A stretch of DNA of 12,094 bases from Larix sibirica (GCA_004151065.3 NWUY0300009582.1:51973-64066), one strand, 5' to 3'. Shown: positions 1 to 8,034, numbered from the stretch's first letter. Numbers and translations are program-made. The notes: generated by a model not told the origin, from the sequence alone.

Positions 1-49
1 TGATATATAACATGTTATTGTTTAGCTTACACAATTGTAAATACTCTAT
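1..49 (+). repeat. 49-bp direct repeat, copy 1
   Basis: Positions 1-49 match 260-308 with a single mismatch (position 35 t versus a); similarity stops at about position 50. The copy begins at the first base of the window, so it may extend further left. The copies are 259 bp apart, which could be one period of a longer tandem array or a dispersed duplication. Confidence 0.9.
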
Positions 50-259
50 GCTCTTATTTGCTACTTGTTCTGATTCAGTTAGAATATATATATATATCCT
101 CCATTTTATATTAAATATATGGAAATGAAAATATCAAAGTTTTTTATGTTTTTTATAAATGAATAATAATTGTTGAAGAGTAAATAAATTAATAATTTTT
201 TTAAATTTCCATGTTTTTTTATGATGAATTTAAAGTTATAGTTTACTGAAATGAAAAAT

Positions 260-308
260 TGATATATAACATGTTATTGTTTAGCTTACACAAATGTAAA
301 TACTCTAT
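260..308 (+). repeat. 49-bp direct repeat, copy 2
   Basis: Second copy of the repeat at 1-49, 48 of 49 bases identical. The sequence between the copies (50-259) is AT-rich and shows no coding signal. After position 308 the two copies diverge at once. Confidence 0.9.
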
Positions 309-402
309 TCTTTCATAGAATATTATAAGAAAATGTTGTACATCCTCAACTTCCTTCATATCACACATTTTATAATAGTCCATTTCAAGGTCTTTTTAAA
401 TT

Positions 403-420
403 AGTCCATTAACTACTTTT
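403..420. repeat. Target-site duplication of LINE A (3' side of element)
   Basis: The 18 bases here are identical to 7257-7274. This copy abuts the element's poly(A) tail, seen as poly(T) on the + strand; its last four T cannot be told apart from the tail. One base further left (402 versus 7256) the match ends. An exact 18-bp match placed precisely at the two ends of a LINE is the expected footprint of target-primed reverse transcription. Confidence 0.95.
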
Positions 421-670
421 TTTTTCCAAGGAAAAAAATGTAATTTCATTTATATTAAATCCAATTACATATTGCTGAAAACTGTTTAAGAGCCTTTTCT
501 AGGATAATCTTTTTCAAGCATCTAGTGTCCCACTAGATCAAGTCCGAGTAAAGTCATCTTACAGAAAAATATCGAGTTCTCCTACGACAGACTCTATATG
601 CTGTAGGCTATAAATACATCTGAGTAATAAAAAAAGAGTGTCCAAAAAACAGTTTTATATGTTGTCAGCT
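417..670 (-). other. 3' UTR and poly(A) tail of LINE A
   Basis: On the minus strand about 245 nt follow the ORF2 stop (673-671) and end in nine A (425-417), preceded by an A/T-rich stretch with short poly(T) runs, a usual ending for plant LINEs. No protein signal. The tail directly abuts the target-site duplication, which fixes the 3' end of the element. Confidence 0.85.
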
Positions 671-776
671 TCAAATATTTTGTGTCGCCAATCCTTCTAT
701 GAACGGTCTATGAAAATATTCATGGAAAGAGTCATTTTGCAATTCAGTAATTTTCCATTGACCCAGGAGAAGAGTC

Positions 777-1150
777 AATCCTAGCTTTGAGAGTTGATAT
801 GCCTCTCTATTTCTTTGCCTATAGACATGACGAGAGGTGAAGTTGTCAAATTATCCTACTAGCAGCAATGTTTCCAGCAACAATTGGTTTAATAGTAGAT
901 TGTGGCATCTTTGTTCTTGATTTATCAATTTTATAATGATCATAGAGTCTCCAAATATTTGAATGTGAGTGCAAATACTTTCTCTGGAAAATCTAAGCAG
1001 TAGGTTTAGTGTATAGAGTTCAGTATAGTTGTTGGAGCCTTTCCCTAGACCCATGTGCAACTTGAAACAATGAGAAGAATTTAAGTGGAGTAAAGCACCA
1101 CCTCCACAGAGATTGTTTTGAGAGGCCTCGTCAAAGAAGGCCAAGGGAAC
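777..1150 (-). pseudogene. LINE A RNase H domain, active site damaged
   Basis: C-terminal RVT_3-type RNase H, which would degrade RNA in the RNA:DNA hybrid. It continues the ORF2 frame. Visible motifs: AFFDEAS (first catalytic Asp, codon 1132-1130), NNYTELYTL (Glu), FGDS (Asp), then a TAG at 853-851, and NREAYQLSKLG. In this family the last motif is normally AD.L, so the fourth catalytic Asp has become Tyr (codon 799-797). The first motif is DGAS in element B and DEAS here, a Gly-to-Glu change that fits G to A. A subset of plant L1 elements is known to carry such an acquired RNase H. Two independent changes, besides the stop, argue that this copy is inactive. Confidence 0.88.
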
Positions 1151-1448
1151 AAGAGGATTTATAACTTCCGTTGGGCGCGGGTGGAGAATGGGTTGGTTTT
1201 TTCCCTGTTGGAAGTGGGTGAGAATAGAACAACTGCAGTGAGTAATCAGAGCTGGGGAGGTAGTCTATTCCATAAAGATAAAATGATTGCAGGCAAGCCA
1301 AACACCCTAGGAAGTGATTAAGGGAAGAGCGTGTAGGTGATCCGTTGCCCGAGTTTTGGACCAAAGTTTCCAAGCGTCCTCTATGGATTTTCCTCTTCAG
1401 AGCGAGGACTAGGGATGTGTGAGAGTTATTTCCAACTAGAAATCCTTC

Positions 1449-1650
1449 AAGAAAGTGCAGGATAAGAAGAGATGTGAAATAGTTTCATCCTCGAGTTTGC
1501 AGAGTGAGCACCATCCTAGACTAGCGACATTTTTTTTCTTCATCCAATCCCACGTTGGTACCCGATTCGCCAACAGGAACCACATAAACAGTTTTGATTT
1601 AGAGGGACAATGTGCCTTCCAGATCGATTGCCACCACCATTGACGATCCC
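1449..1650 (-). pseudogene. LINE A zf-RVT zinc-binding segment
   Basis: Downstream of the reverse transcriptase, in the same frame, is WWWQSIWKAHCPSKSK followed by a Cys/His cluster with the spacing C-x2-C-x8-H-x4-C (CSLCKLEDETISHLFLSC). This matches the zf-RVT region found between RT and RNase H in plant LINEs and their relatives; its role in the enzyme is not well defined. All four metal ligands are intact. The segment lies between a TAA at 1669-1667 and stops shortly after the last Cys. Confidence 0.88.
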
Positions 1651-2491
1651 CATTAAGATGCAGAAGTTACATATAAAACTTGTAGCCGAGTTTCAGAGTG
1701 TATTTTCCTGTTATAGCAGGAGACGAGATAAGTTCATTAGGAAGATCAGAAATGCAAACATGGGAGCTTCTGAGGGAGAGGAAATAGGAGTCCCAGAAAT
1801 TATGGAATTCGACCGGAATGCCAAGTTCATTTGCTTCCATCCAACCCTGTTGCCATAGAGTTGTGTGTAGTATGTCCGCAATTTGATAGAGATGATGAAA
1901 ACCCTTTTGTTGTAGATGCTTGATGAGGGGGTTGGGAAGAATGTGTTTATTATTACATCCCTGCCACGGGTCAGTTCCTATACGGACTTATTCACCATTT
2001 CGAACTTTCCAGGCTAATCCTTGTTTGATGAGAGTAAGAGATTTTAGAATCACTTTCCAGATGACAGAGATGCCTTGTTTAAAATTTGAGGGGCTACGAA
2101 TCCAATGTAAGATAGAGTCAGGGGCGATATATTTATGTTTAACCACATCAGTCCAAAGGTTATCTTTGGTGAAAATCCTCCACCCAGCTTTAGCAGCAAG
2201 GGAGCATGCAAACAAGTGAATCTGCTTCAACCCCCAACCCCCCAATGATTTTGGTAGAGCAAGCCTGTCCCATTTGATCCAAGGAGCAACAAAGGAGTCC
2301 AAGTGTCAAGAATAGAGAAAACGAGAGAAAAGTTTTCTGGATTTTTCAATAATTCCCTTTGGTATCCAGGCCAGTGAAATCCAATAAACCAGGATGGCTT
2401 CCAGAACAGATTTGATAAGGACTAATCTCCCCGCTCTTAAGAGCCAACGATGACTCCAGCATAAAAGTCGTTTTTCCAATTTTGCAATAAG

Positions 2492-3844
2492 CTAGTACAA
2501 GTCACATTTTTTGTAGTCATTTGGTTTTAGATGAAAACCCAGATATTTTAAGCCAACATCCAGAGGGATGATTTCAAAGGGAAAAAGGGTTGCATACCTT
2601 CGTCGTTCTTCCTCATAAAGTAGATGCATGGTCAAGGAATATTTTTGCACATTAATGACCATTCCAGTTGCAGTCTGTAAAAGCTTCAGAATAGAGTCTA
2701 GTTGATCTGCATCCCTCTGGGACTCATAGAAAAAGAGGAGTATGTCATCAACGAAGAGTAGGTGAGTGAGACTGAGAGTGTTGGTGATGCGAATTCCTTT
2801 GAAGGATCCTTTTCTTTTAGCGTCCATAATAGCTATGCTCAGTCCCTCCGTCACCAGAAGGAAGAGAAGGGGGGAAAGAGGGAAACATTGAACTAGCCCT
2901 CTTTCAGCACAAAATAATTGTGTGGGGGAGCCATTGATGAGTACAATAAAGGAGGAAATAGAGATGCAGCTCATAATCCATTTTATAAAATCATAGTCGA
3001 AACATAGGTGAGTCATGAGAATCCTGAGGTAGAGCCAACCGACTCTATCAAAAGCCTTTGAAAGATCAATTTTTATAACCACTCCTCTGATGCCTTTAGT
3101 TGTTTTAGAGTCTAGTCCTTCCTGAGCTATGCCAATTACTTCATGAATTTGTCTGCCTTCCAAAATGCCAAATTGTTCCTTGGAGATGATTTTTGAGAGT
3201 ACCCCTTTCAGGCTTTTCGCCACGATCGTAGAAACTACCTTGTAGGCTACATTGCAGAGGGATATAGGTTGGAAATAATTCGTTGAATCAGGTTTATCCA
3301 ATTTTGGGATTAAAGCGATGAAGGCAGCATTAAGGGGAGGGTGCATTAATCCCCATTTTCGTGATTCCTCCACCATGTGGAGAAGATCACTCCCAATGAT
3401 ATCAAAGTGTGCAATAAAGACCTCGATGGTCCAACCATCGGGCCCAGGGATTTTGTCCTTTTGGAAACTGTTGAGAGTTTCCTTGAGTTCTTCCTCCGAG
3501 ACCTTGGCCATGAGATCCAGGTTGTCCTCCAGGAAGACCGAGCGGGTAAAAAGTTGAGAGATTCTGATGACCTCCGCAAGGTTTGCTCTCCCGGGATCCG
3601 CGGAGAGGTCTTTGAAGTGTGAAGTGCCCAAGTTTGCAAGGTCTCCATGGGAGGTGAAAGTTTCATTGTCAGTGTCTTTTAGCTCCCAAATAGTGTTTTG
3701 ATATTTTCTTCCATTTGCGAAAGCCTGGAATAATTTTTTGTTTTCATCACCGCTTTCCAACCAAACTGCCTTGATTTTTAGTCTCCAAACTTCCTCTTGA
3801 TCTAAGAGTAGCTTGTGGCGATTGTGTTCAAGAGATTTTATCTT
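2492..3844 (-). pseudogene. LINE A reverse transcriptase domain
   Basis: A long uninterrupted stretch of the ORF2 frame, open from the TAG at 3847-3845 to the TAG at 2494-2492; its first ATG is not a natural start, because this is an internal part of the polyprotein. It shows the non-LTR reverse transcriptase series: AVWLESGDENKK, GPDGW, LNAAFIALIPK, PISLCN, FGILEGRQI, KIDLSKAFD (first catalytic Asp, about 3067), a GxxQxxPLSP turn, FVDD (2755-2744, the two catalytic Asp) and GLKYLGF. Changes from the usual family pattern are YFQPIS for YRPIS, GLVQCFPLSP for GLRQGCPLSP, and FVDD for the common FADD. The stop at 2492 lies where element B has Trp (DWRWLI), so it was probably TGG. Confidence 0.95.
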
Positions 3845-4137
3845 CTATGAGGTTTCAACATTTAGGAAGCCTTCCCCATTCGACTCTAGAATGATGTTGA
3901 TGTCTTGCTCAATCCTAAGGAGTTGTTCTTCATCCCTTTGTTTTTTTTTTAATCCCATTCCTTAATCAACAAGTTTTTTTTTGTGAGGATTTTAACAAAA
4001 TTTTGTGTGGCATAAGAGTCAGCCTCCAGAAGATAGGGAGTCCATAAGTCTTTTATGATATTTGAAATTTCGTCCTCCTTTGGCCAGGAAGCACATAACT
4101 TGAAGGAGCTTGGGGGTTTTTGTGGAGATTCAAGAAT

Positions 4138-4830
4138 TTACAGGTATATGGGAGAGTGATCCGAGTCACCTCCAAATGCCACCCACTGACGAAAGCGAAG
4201 ATTTTTTTCAACCAGCTTCTCAGCAAGAAGAAAATGGTCCAATTGTTTTGCAATTCTTCCTTCCCCACTTCTATGGTTGATCCAGGTAGGTTTCAATTTT
4301 GTGGGATTTACATCAATGAGGTGAGCATCTCTAAATAATAGATTGAAGTATCCTGCAAGGGAGTCTGCTCTGGAAGTAGGCCCCCATATATCATGGTTTC
4401 CCAAAGTGAAGTTCAGGTCGCCTCCAATAATCATATTGTGAACATGGAGCACTAATTTTTTGCAAAGAGAATTCTAGAAAGTAGCTCTGTCCAGAAAAGG
4501 ACCATAGATATTTAGAACAATAAAAGACTGGTTTAGCCCGACATGGAAGAAGTCCATTCCCAACCCCAAATCGATACCCCAAGTGCTGGTGATTCTATCC
4601 ATCTTAGGGTTCCACCCCAGAGCAAGACCACCTGAGTGTCCTCTTGCATCGATGGAAATGAAATCATACATAGGAAGGATAGTTTTGAGGAGGACATAAA
4701 CATCCTCCTCCTATCCCATAGTTTCTTTTAGCATGAAGATGACCGGATGATGAAGAAATATTATCCTTTTTAGGGAAAGTTTTTTGGGCTTACTTTCCAA
4801 ACCCTGATAGTTGAGGGAGAGTAGTTTCAT
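4138..4830 (-). pseudogene. LINE A endonuclease (APE-like) domain
   Basis: N-terminal domain of ORF2, an exonuclease-endonuclease-phosphatase fold that nicks target DNA to prime reverse transcription. Readable motifs in order: SLNYQG near the start (metal-site Asn), KETMG (Glu), RGHSGGLALGW, NIYGP, GGDLNFT (Asp codon 4419-4417, Asn codon 4413-4411), HLIDVNPTKLKPTW, and SDHSPI (about 4164-4147). The catalytic Glu, Asp/Asn and Ser-Asp-His residues are all still present. Two in-frame stops interrupt it (TAG at 4713-4711 and 4476-4474) and a TAA at 4140-4138 follows its end. Opposite the 4474 stop, element B reads Trp (REAYW), so that stop was probably TGG. Confidence 0.92.
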
Positions 4831-4855
4831 CAAGTGACCTCCTTCTAGACGTTCG

Positions 4856-5079
4856 CTACTCTAAGCAGCCCAAGGATAGTTTTTGTTTTCCATCCACTAG
4901 GTCTTGGATGGATTTGTGTTGAGCCGAGGACAGGAGAGTAGGTCTACTTCTACCTCTGGAGTGTTTTTTGGATGCAGGGTTTAGGATGAGTCCCAAACCA
5001 GGGGAGTGGGGAATCGACAAGGAAGGGATGTCCCTGGAACTAAGATGAAAATAGATGGAATGGGTCACTAGGGCTAGAA
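4856..5079 (-). pseudogene. Basic C-terminal tail of LINE A ORF1 (frameshifted)
   Basis: Just after the TAG at 5076-5074 that ends the proline-rich frame, another frame stays open to TAG 4858-4856. It encodes PHSPGLGLILNPASKKHSRG, then RSRPTLLSSAQHKSIQDLVD and GKQK. Clusters of Lys/Arg after a proline/serine-rich region resemble the C-terminal tails of plant L1 ORF1 proteins and could have been a nuclear localisation or nucleic-acid-binding tail. I infer it belongs to ORF1 through a one-base shift near 5080. There is no ATG at its head, so it is not a separate gene. Confidence 0.5.
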
Positions 5080-5549
5080 GGGGGGAGGCCGAGTAGCCAT
5101 CGAGCAGTGAGGAGGGGGGTTGGCCATGGGTGAAGGTGGAAACAGTGGTGGCATATTTGTAGGGTTCAAAGAGGGAACAAACGGAGGGGGATGAGGAGAG
5201 GGGGGAACCGGTCCATCCAAATCCAGAGATAAAGAACCAAAAGAAACTTCAATAGAGGAAGGAGTAGCAATGTTTGCACAAATATTACCCAGAGAAACAA
5301 TTGTAGCTACAGCGTCGGTCGGAGTCTCCTTTACTGCATCAGTGCATTCGACCATGGTCTGCAATAGAGGTTGTTGGGGGGAAATGAGGTTCTCCACATG
5401 GACCTCAACAGGGTCCGTTTCTTCCCGTCCAGAGTAGACATCCGTCAGACCATCGAGTAGGCGTCCCAATTTTTGTAATCCCTCTGCTGACCCACTCCCA
5501 CTAACCTCAGACCGCTTCCTGGAGTCATCCCCCTTCTTGATGAAAGATA

Positions 5550-5595
5550 GTTTGCAGTGTTTTTCCATATGGCCATATCCATGGCAGAGGTGACT
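5550..5595 (-). pseudogene. Degenerate CCHC zinc knuckle of LINE A ORF1
   Basis: The minus frame reads FPFYSHLCHGYGHMEKHC. The C-x4-H-x4-C half of a CCHC knuckle is intact (LCHGYGHMEKHC), but the first Cys position, three residues before the second Cys, is Ser. In plant L1 ORF1 proteins this knuckle follows the DUF4283 domain, as here. A Cys-to-Ser change takes one base (TGT to AGT). The knuckle would be expected to bind zinc poorly. Confidence 0.75.
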
Positions 5596-5689
5596 GTAGA
5601 AAGGAAACCCTTCGTAATTCAGCTTCTACAGACAAGTCTCCTGACCCTAAATGAAGTTGATATGTTCATAGAGACCGGCACAGACGTTT

Positions 5690-6110
5690 AAAGAGTGGCA
5701 ACCAAAAAATTTCTATATTGAAGAAAGGACATGTCTGTGTCGATGAAATCACCAAGAGCATTACCAATGTCTCTGAGGTAGTCCCAGTTCCAAAATTCAC
5801 AGGGTAAACCTAGCAGTCTAACCCAAATCGAAATGACACTGAATTTCTCCGTGTCGGCGTCGAACAAAGGGGTCCAATTTTTTAAAAGGATAGCAGTATT
5901 ACCTAGGTTCCAGTGCTTCAGAAGAACTCGATCTGCATCCTCTTTGCAATGAAATTTGAAGACGAATCAGCCTCGGGAGAGAACCGAAATCTCCAGTTTA
6001 TAGTCAAGAAAATCCATCTAGTGTGCGTCGATGCATTTGTCAAGCCCTTCAAAAGTGGCATATTTACCCCTGGCGCATCCAACCACGGCTAAAGAGTCCG
6101 CCACAACTAA
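5690..6110 (-). pseudogene. DUF4283-like domain of LINE A ORF1
   Basis: Reading minus from about 6110: VVGCARGKYATFEGLDK, then ISVLSRG, FVFKFHCKEDADRVL, LLKNWTPLFDAD, and SIWVRLLGLPCEFWNWDYL followed by RDIGNALGDF. The order and the WVRLxGLPxExW block are typical of DUF4283, found in ORF1 of plant L1 elements and related gag-like proteins. Two stops fall inside (TAG 6018, TGA 5966). The TGA sits between SVLSRG and FVF, where Arg or another bulky residue is usual; CGA to TGA would explain it. A TAA at 5690-5688 coincides with a one-base frameshift out of the domain. Confidence 0.85.
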
Positions 6111-6124
6111 AGAGTCCGCCACAG
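6089..6124 (-). repeat. 18-bp tandem duplication inside LINE A ORF1
   Basis: Two adjacent 18-bp units (6089-6106 and 6107-6124) differ at one base. They stay in frame and encode VADSLV followed by VADSLA just upstream of the DUF4283-like domain. This looks like a slippage duplication that kept the reading frame, so it may predate loss of function. Confidence 0.85.
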
Positions 6125-7020
6125 AGATGTTTTGTCCACAGATTAAGTTGAGAGGTTCACTGGTGTTTTTCAGGAACTTCCCTTTCTGTTTGCGCGACGG
6201 AGGAACCTTTGCAAAGAGTTGTGGGTTTTTAGGTAGAGAAGTATCAAACCCCTGTTTTGTCAATGGAGGTAAGCCGCTCTTGTCCAGGTCATGAAGGAAA
6301 GAGTCGAGGAAACCCTCAAGGAAAAGCGGTGCAGTTACATCCTCTAGGTTAGGGGGAAGAGGCTGGTTAACTCCATTCGTGGGAGTAGGCCAACTATGGT
6401 CTAATAGTACCAAGTATAGATGTGAGAGATGTTCCTAGTGTTAGCCCGATGACACGGAGGGTGCAGGAGTGGTTTCGTCCGTCCGTAGGTGGTCTGGGAA
6501 GGTTGTATGAGCCGTTTTGAAAAGTGAGAATGACGTTCCCCCCAGAACCATGGCTAGAGTTCTTGCGGTGAACAGTTCAGACGGGAGAGGACTCGCTTCG
6601 TCGTCAACGAGGAACTAGCTAGTAGGAGGCGAGGAGACCATCTGTAGAATGTCATCCCTAGGTGTCATGATCGTTGGCGTCGTTGTCCCAAGTGGCAAGA
6701 GGGTAAAACCATCAGCCAATGGATTTACTACTGCAGAATAGTAAAAAATATGTTTACCTTCCCACAGATCAGAGTAGTAGTCGACGGAGTCCACCTTGTG
6801 ATATATCGGTGCATCTCCCATTGGCAGAAGAGTACCAGCCATTGCGATCAGCGCCAGAGAAATGCCAGTGACTTAGTGGATGCCACTCCAATGGTTGACT
6901 AAAGAGCCCTATAGTGATAGTCCAGCAAGCCATTTCGTCATCGTACACCAACTCGAAAACCTAGACCCAAGCATCGCTACCATCAGTGGATAAAAGAATC
7001 ATTGCAGATTTTCTATTCAT

Positions 7021-7256
7021 ATATCAACCATCCAACCAATTTAAAAAATGTGATGGGAACGGTACACTTATCCTATCCCTTTCTTGATTAATCATTTCCA
7101 TATTTCTACGACTTTCGTGGACTTTAACTTGCACAATTCATTGAATAAAGGAACTAGAAAATTTTGGTTATGGGTTAAAAATGATTTAAAATGGCTACAA
7201 TGTTAGGTGGAAGCATTTCCTAGATTTAAAATGCTTTCATTCATCAAAGAAAAACA
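7021..7256 (-). promoter_or_regulatory. 5' UTR of LINE A
   Basis: The 236 nt between the target-site duplication (7257) and the proposed ORF1 ATG (7020) have no coding signal. In LINEs the 5' UTR holds the internal promoter, but I see no specific promoter motif here. The presence of this region argues that the insertion was not appreciably 5'-truncated. Confidence 0.6.
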
Positions 7257-7274
7257 AGTCCATTAACTACTTTT
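7257..7274. repeat. Target-site duplication of LINE A (5' side of element)
   Basis: Identical in all 18 bases to 403-420. It ends CTTTT, followed by ATTATG; a nick between these on the + strand is the TTTT^A site favoured by L1-type endonucleases and gives a primer end that pairs with the poly(A) tail. Confidence 0.95.
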
Positions 7275-7279
7275 ATTAT

Positions 7280-7389
7280 GAAGGTCCTAGGAATTAGGTC
7301 ATTAACCCCACAACCCACATTCTTAGAAGTGAAGGGCCTAGGAATTAGATCATAAACCCCACAACCCACCTTCTTAGAAGTGAAGGTCT
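7280..7389 (+). repeat. 51-bp tandem repeat (two full units and a stub)
   Basis: Unit 1 (7280-7330) and unit 2 (7331-7381) differ at 4 of 51 positions, and the first 8 bases of a third unit follow (7382-7389). Because 51 is divisible by three, the minus strand shows a 17-residue repeat in one frame; that frame has no other sign of being a gene. A more diverged relative of the first part of the unit lies at 386-420 across the LINE insertion, so the array was probably longer before it was split. Confidence 0.9.
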
Positions 7390-7965
7390 GTTTTATTTTT
7401 TTAAACACAAATTCACATCTCCACACCTTGACCCAAAAGAGAGTATATAAGATATGAAGGTGTGCATGTATTTATAGGTGAAAGGGGATGAATGCGTGCA
7501 TTTATTTATACAAATATATACCTTCACACCTCTATCATCCATAATGAAAATGGAGGATGATTTTGTTTTTAAATGTGGGAAAACTTATCATAACTCATTT
7601 GTCAAATTGGTGATGGGCGCAACCACCACTAACTAGTATCCATGAATGCAATTGAGTAATCATTTTTATTCAAGGAAAACCATGGCACTTGAAATAACCC
7701 ACTAGTTGTCCATAAGGGGTTTGTTAAGTTGTTCCCTAACATCTGAAGAAGATGATCTATTAGTCAATCAAAAATAGTTTCAGGTCTTCACTCTATGATC
7801 TATAAGGGTGGTTTCAACCCCATAAAATATGCCCAAAATACTTAGTATCCCTTGTTCTCCATCATTGTTGAGGCTAGATGGACATTATGTGGTATTAATT
7901 ATCCATAAAAATTTAGCTCCATACATAAAGTTATGATACTATACTTAATAATATTTACAATTTTA

Positions 7966-7992
7966 CTTTATTTTTTAGAGAAAAAAATAAAG
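7966..7992. repeat. AT-rich perfect hairpin
   Basis: Arms 7966-7976 and 7982-7992 are perfect 11-bp reverse complements around a 5-nt loop. The composition is almost all A/T, so chance formation is quite possible. It could form a cruciform or belong to a decayed small element. Confidence 0.6.
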
Positions 7993-8034
7993 ATACAAAT
8001 AGAAATTATTAATTATTAATTTTAAGAATATATT

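Larger units (their letters stand above)
1..402. other. AT-rich non-coding left flank
   Basis: No reading frame in this stretch looks like a protein. It is strongly AT-rich, holds a short (AT)7 run at 84-97 and several poly(T) runs, and contains two copies of a 49-bp direct repeat (listed separately). It is the pre-insertion sequence on the 3' side of the minus-strand LINE that begins at the poly(T) at 417. Before that insertion it would have been contiguous with the sequence now starting at 7275. Confidence 0.8.
671..4830 (-). pseudogene. LINE A ORF2 polyprotein (endonuclease-RT-RNase H), broken
   Basis: ORF2 encodes the enzyme that nicks target DNA and reverse transcribes element RNA at the nick. 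I place the start at ATG 4830-4828, which opens MKLLSLNYQG, the usual beginning of plant L1 endonucleases; an in-frame stop lies shortly upstream. The frame runs through endonuclease (4830-4138), linker, reverse transcriptase (about 3844-2492), thumb/connection, zf-RVT (about 1650-1450) and RNase H (about 1150-777) to a TGA at 673-671. The span of 4160 nt is one base short of 1387 codons, agreeing with the only frameshift I find, in an A-run at about 3942-3955. In-frame stops lie at 4711, 4474, 4138, 3845, 2492, 2306, 1988, 1667, several between about 1430 and 1230, and at 851. All parts are collinear, with no large deletion. Confidence 0.93.
4856..7020 (-). pseudogene. LINE A ORF1, nucleic-acid-binding protein, broken
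   Basis: ORF1 of plant L1 elements makes the RNA-binding partner of ORF2. I take ATG 7020-7018 as start because an open frame (MNRKSAMILLSTDG) leads into the rest. The protein can be followed in three further frames: about 6842-5690, 5680-5074, and a basic tail at about 5079-4856. That implies three frameshifts, near 6840-6780, at about 5688 and at about 5080. In-frame stops include TAG 6961, TAG 6615, TAA 6441, TAG 6435, TAG 6018, TGA 5966, TAG 5647 and TAG 5626. The middle holds a DUF4283-like domain and a degenerate zinc knuckle; a proline-rich stretch follows (about 5180-5080). The intact length would be about 720 residues. The stop at 4858-4856 is 25 nt before the ORF2 ATG. The region before 6420 matches nothing I recognise and is assigned by position. 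Confidence 0.8.
417..7256 (-). mobile_element. Complete but inactive L1-type LINE (element A)
   Basis: A non-LTR retrotransposon of about 6.84 kb on the minus strand. In sense order it has a 5' UTR (7256-7021), ORF1 with DUF4283-like and CCHC-like parts (7020-4856), a 25-nt gap, ORF2 with endonuclease, reverse transcriptase, zf-RVT and RNase H (4830-671), a 3' UTR and a poly(A) tail (425-417). It is bounded by an 18-bp target-site duplication (403-420 and 7257-7274). The right-hand copy ends TTTT followed by A on the + strand, matching the TTTT^A nick preferred by L1-type endonucleases. The insertion is therefore full length or nearly so. Both ORFs carry stops and frameshifts, so this copy cannot move by itself. 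The plant L1 assignment is from family knowledge; boundaries and duplication are read directly. Confidence 0.95.

Noticed and set aside
1131-1373. Minus-strand 80-residue frame
   Set aside because: It is off-frame with the ORF2 path. The ORF2 frame through the same bases reads RGKSIEDAWKLWSK and leads directly into the RNase H motif.
3346-3666. Minus-strand 106-residue frame overlapping the reverse transcriptase
   Set aside because: Shadow of the RT frame: serine- and arginine-rich composition and no family motif.
7280-7389. CRISPR-like array
   Set aside because: The units are directly adjacent without spacers, only two are complete, and the setting is a plant transposon region.
7244-7426. 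Minus-strand 60-residue frame with a 17-residue repeat
   Set aside because: The repeat is a by-product of the 51-bp tandem DNA repeat, which happens to be divisible by three; the frame crosses the LINE boundary and has no domain.
7443-7450. TATA-box-like string
   Set aside because: No transcription unit follows, and such strings are frequent in this AT-rich spacer.
7456-7530. Inverted repeat AGGTGTG / CACACCT as a possible terminal repeat of a miniature element
   Set aside because: Only 7 bp match, with no flanking duplication; expected by chance.
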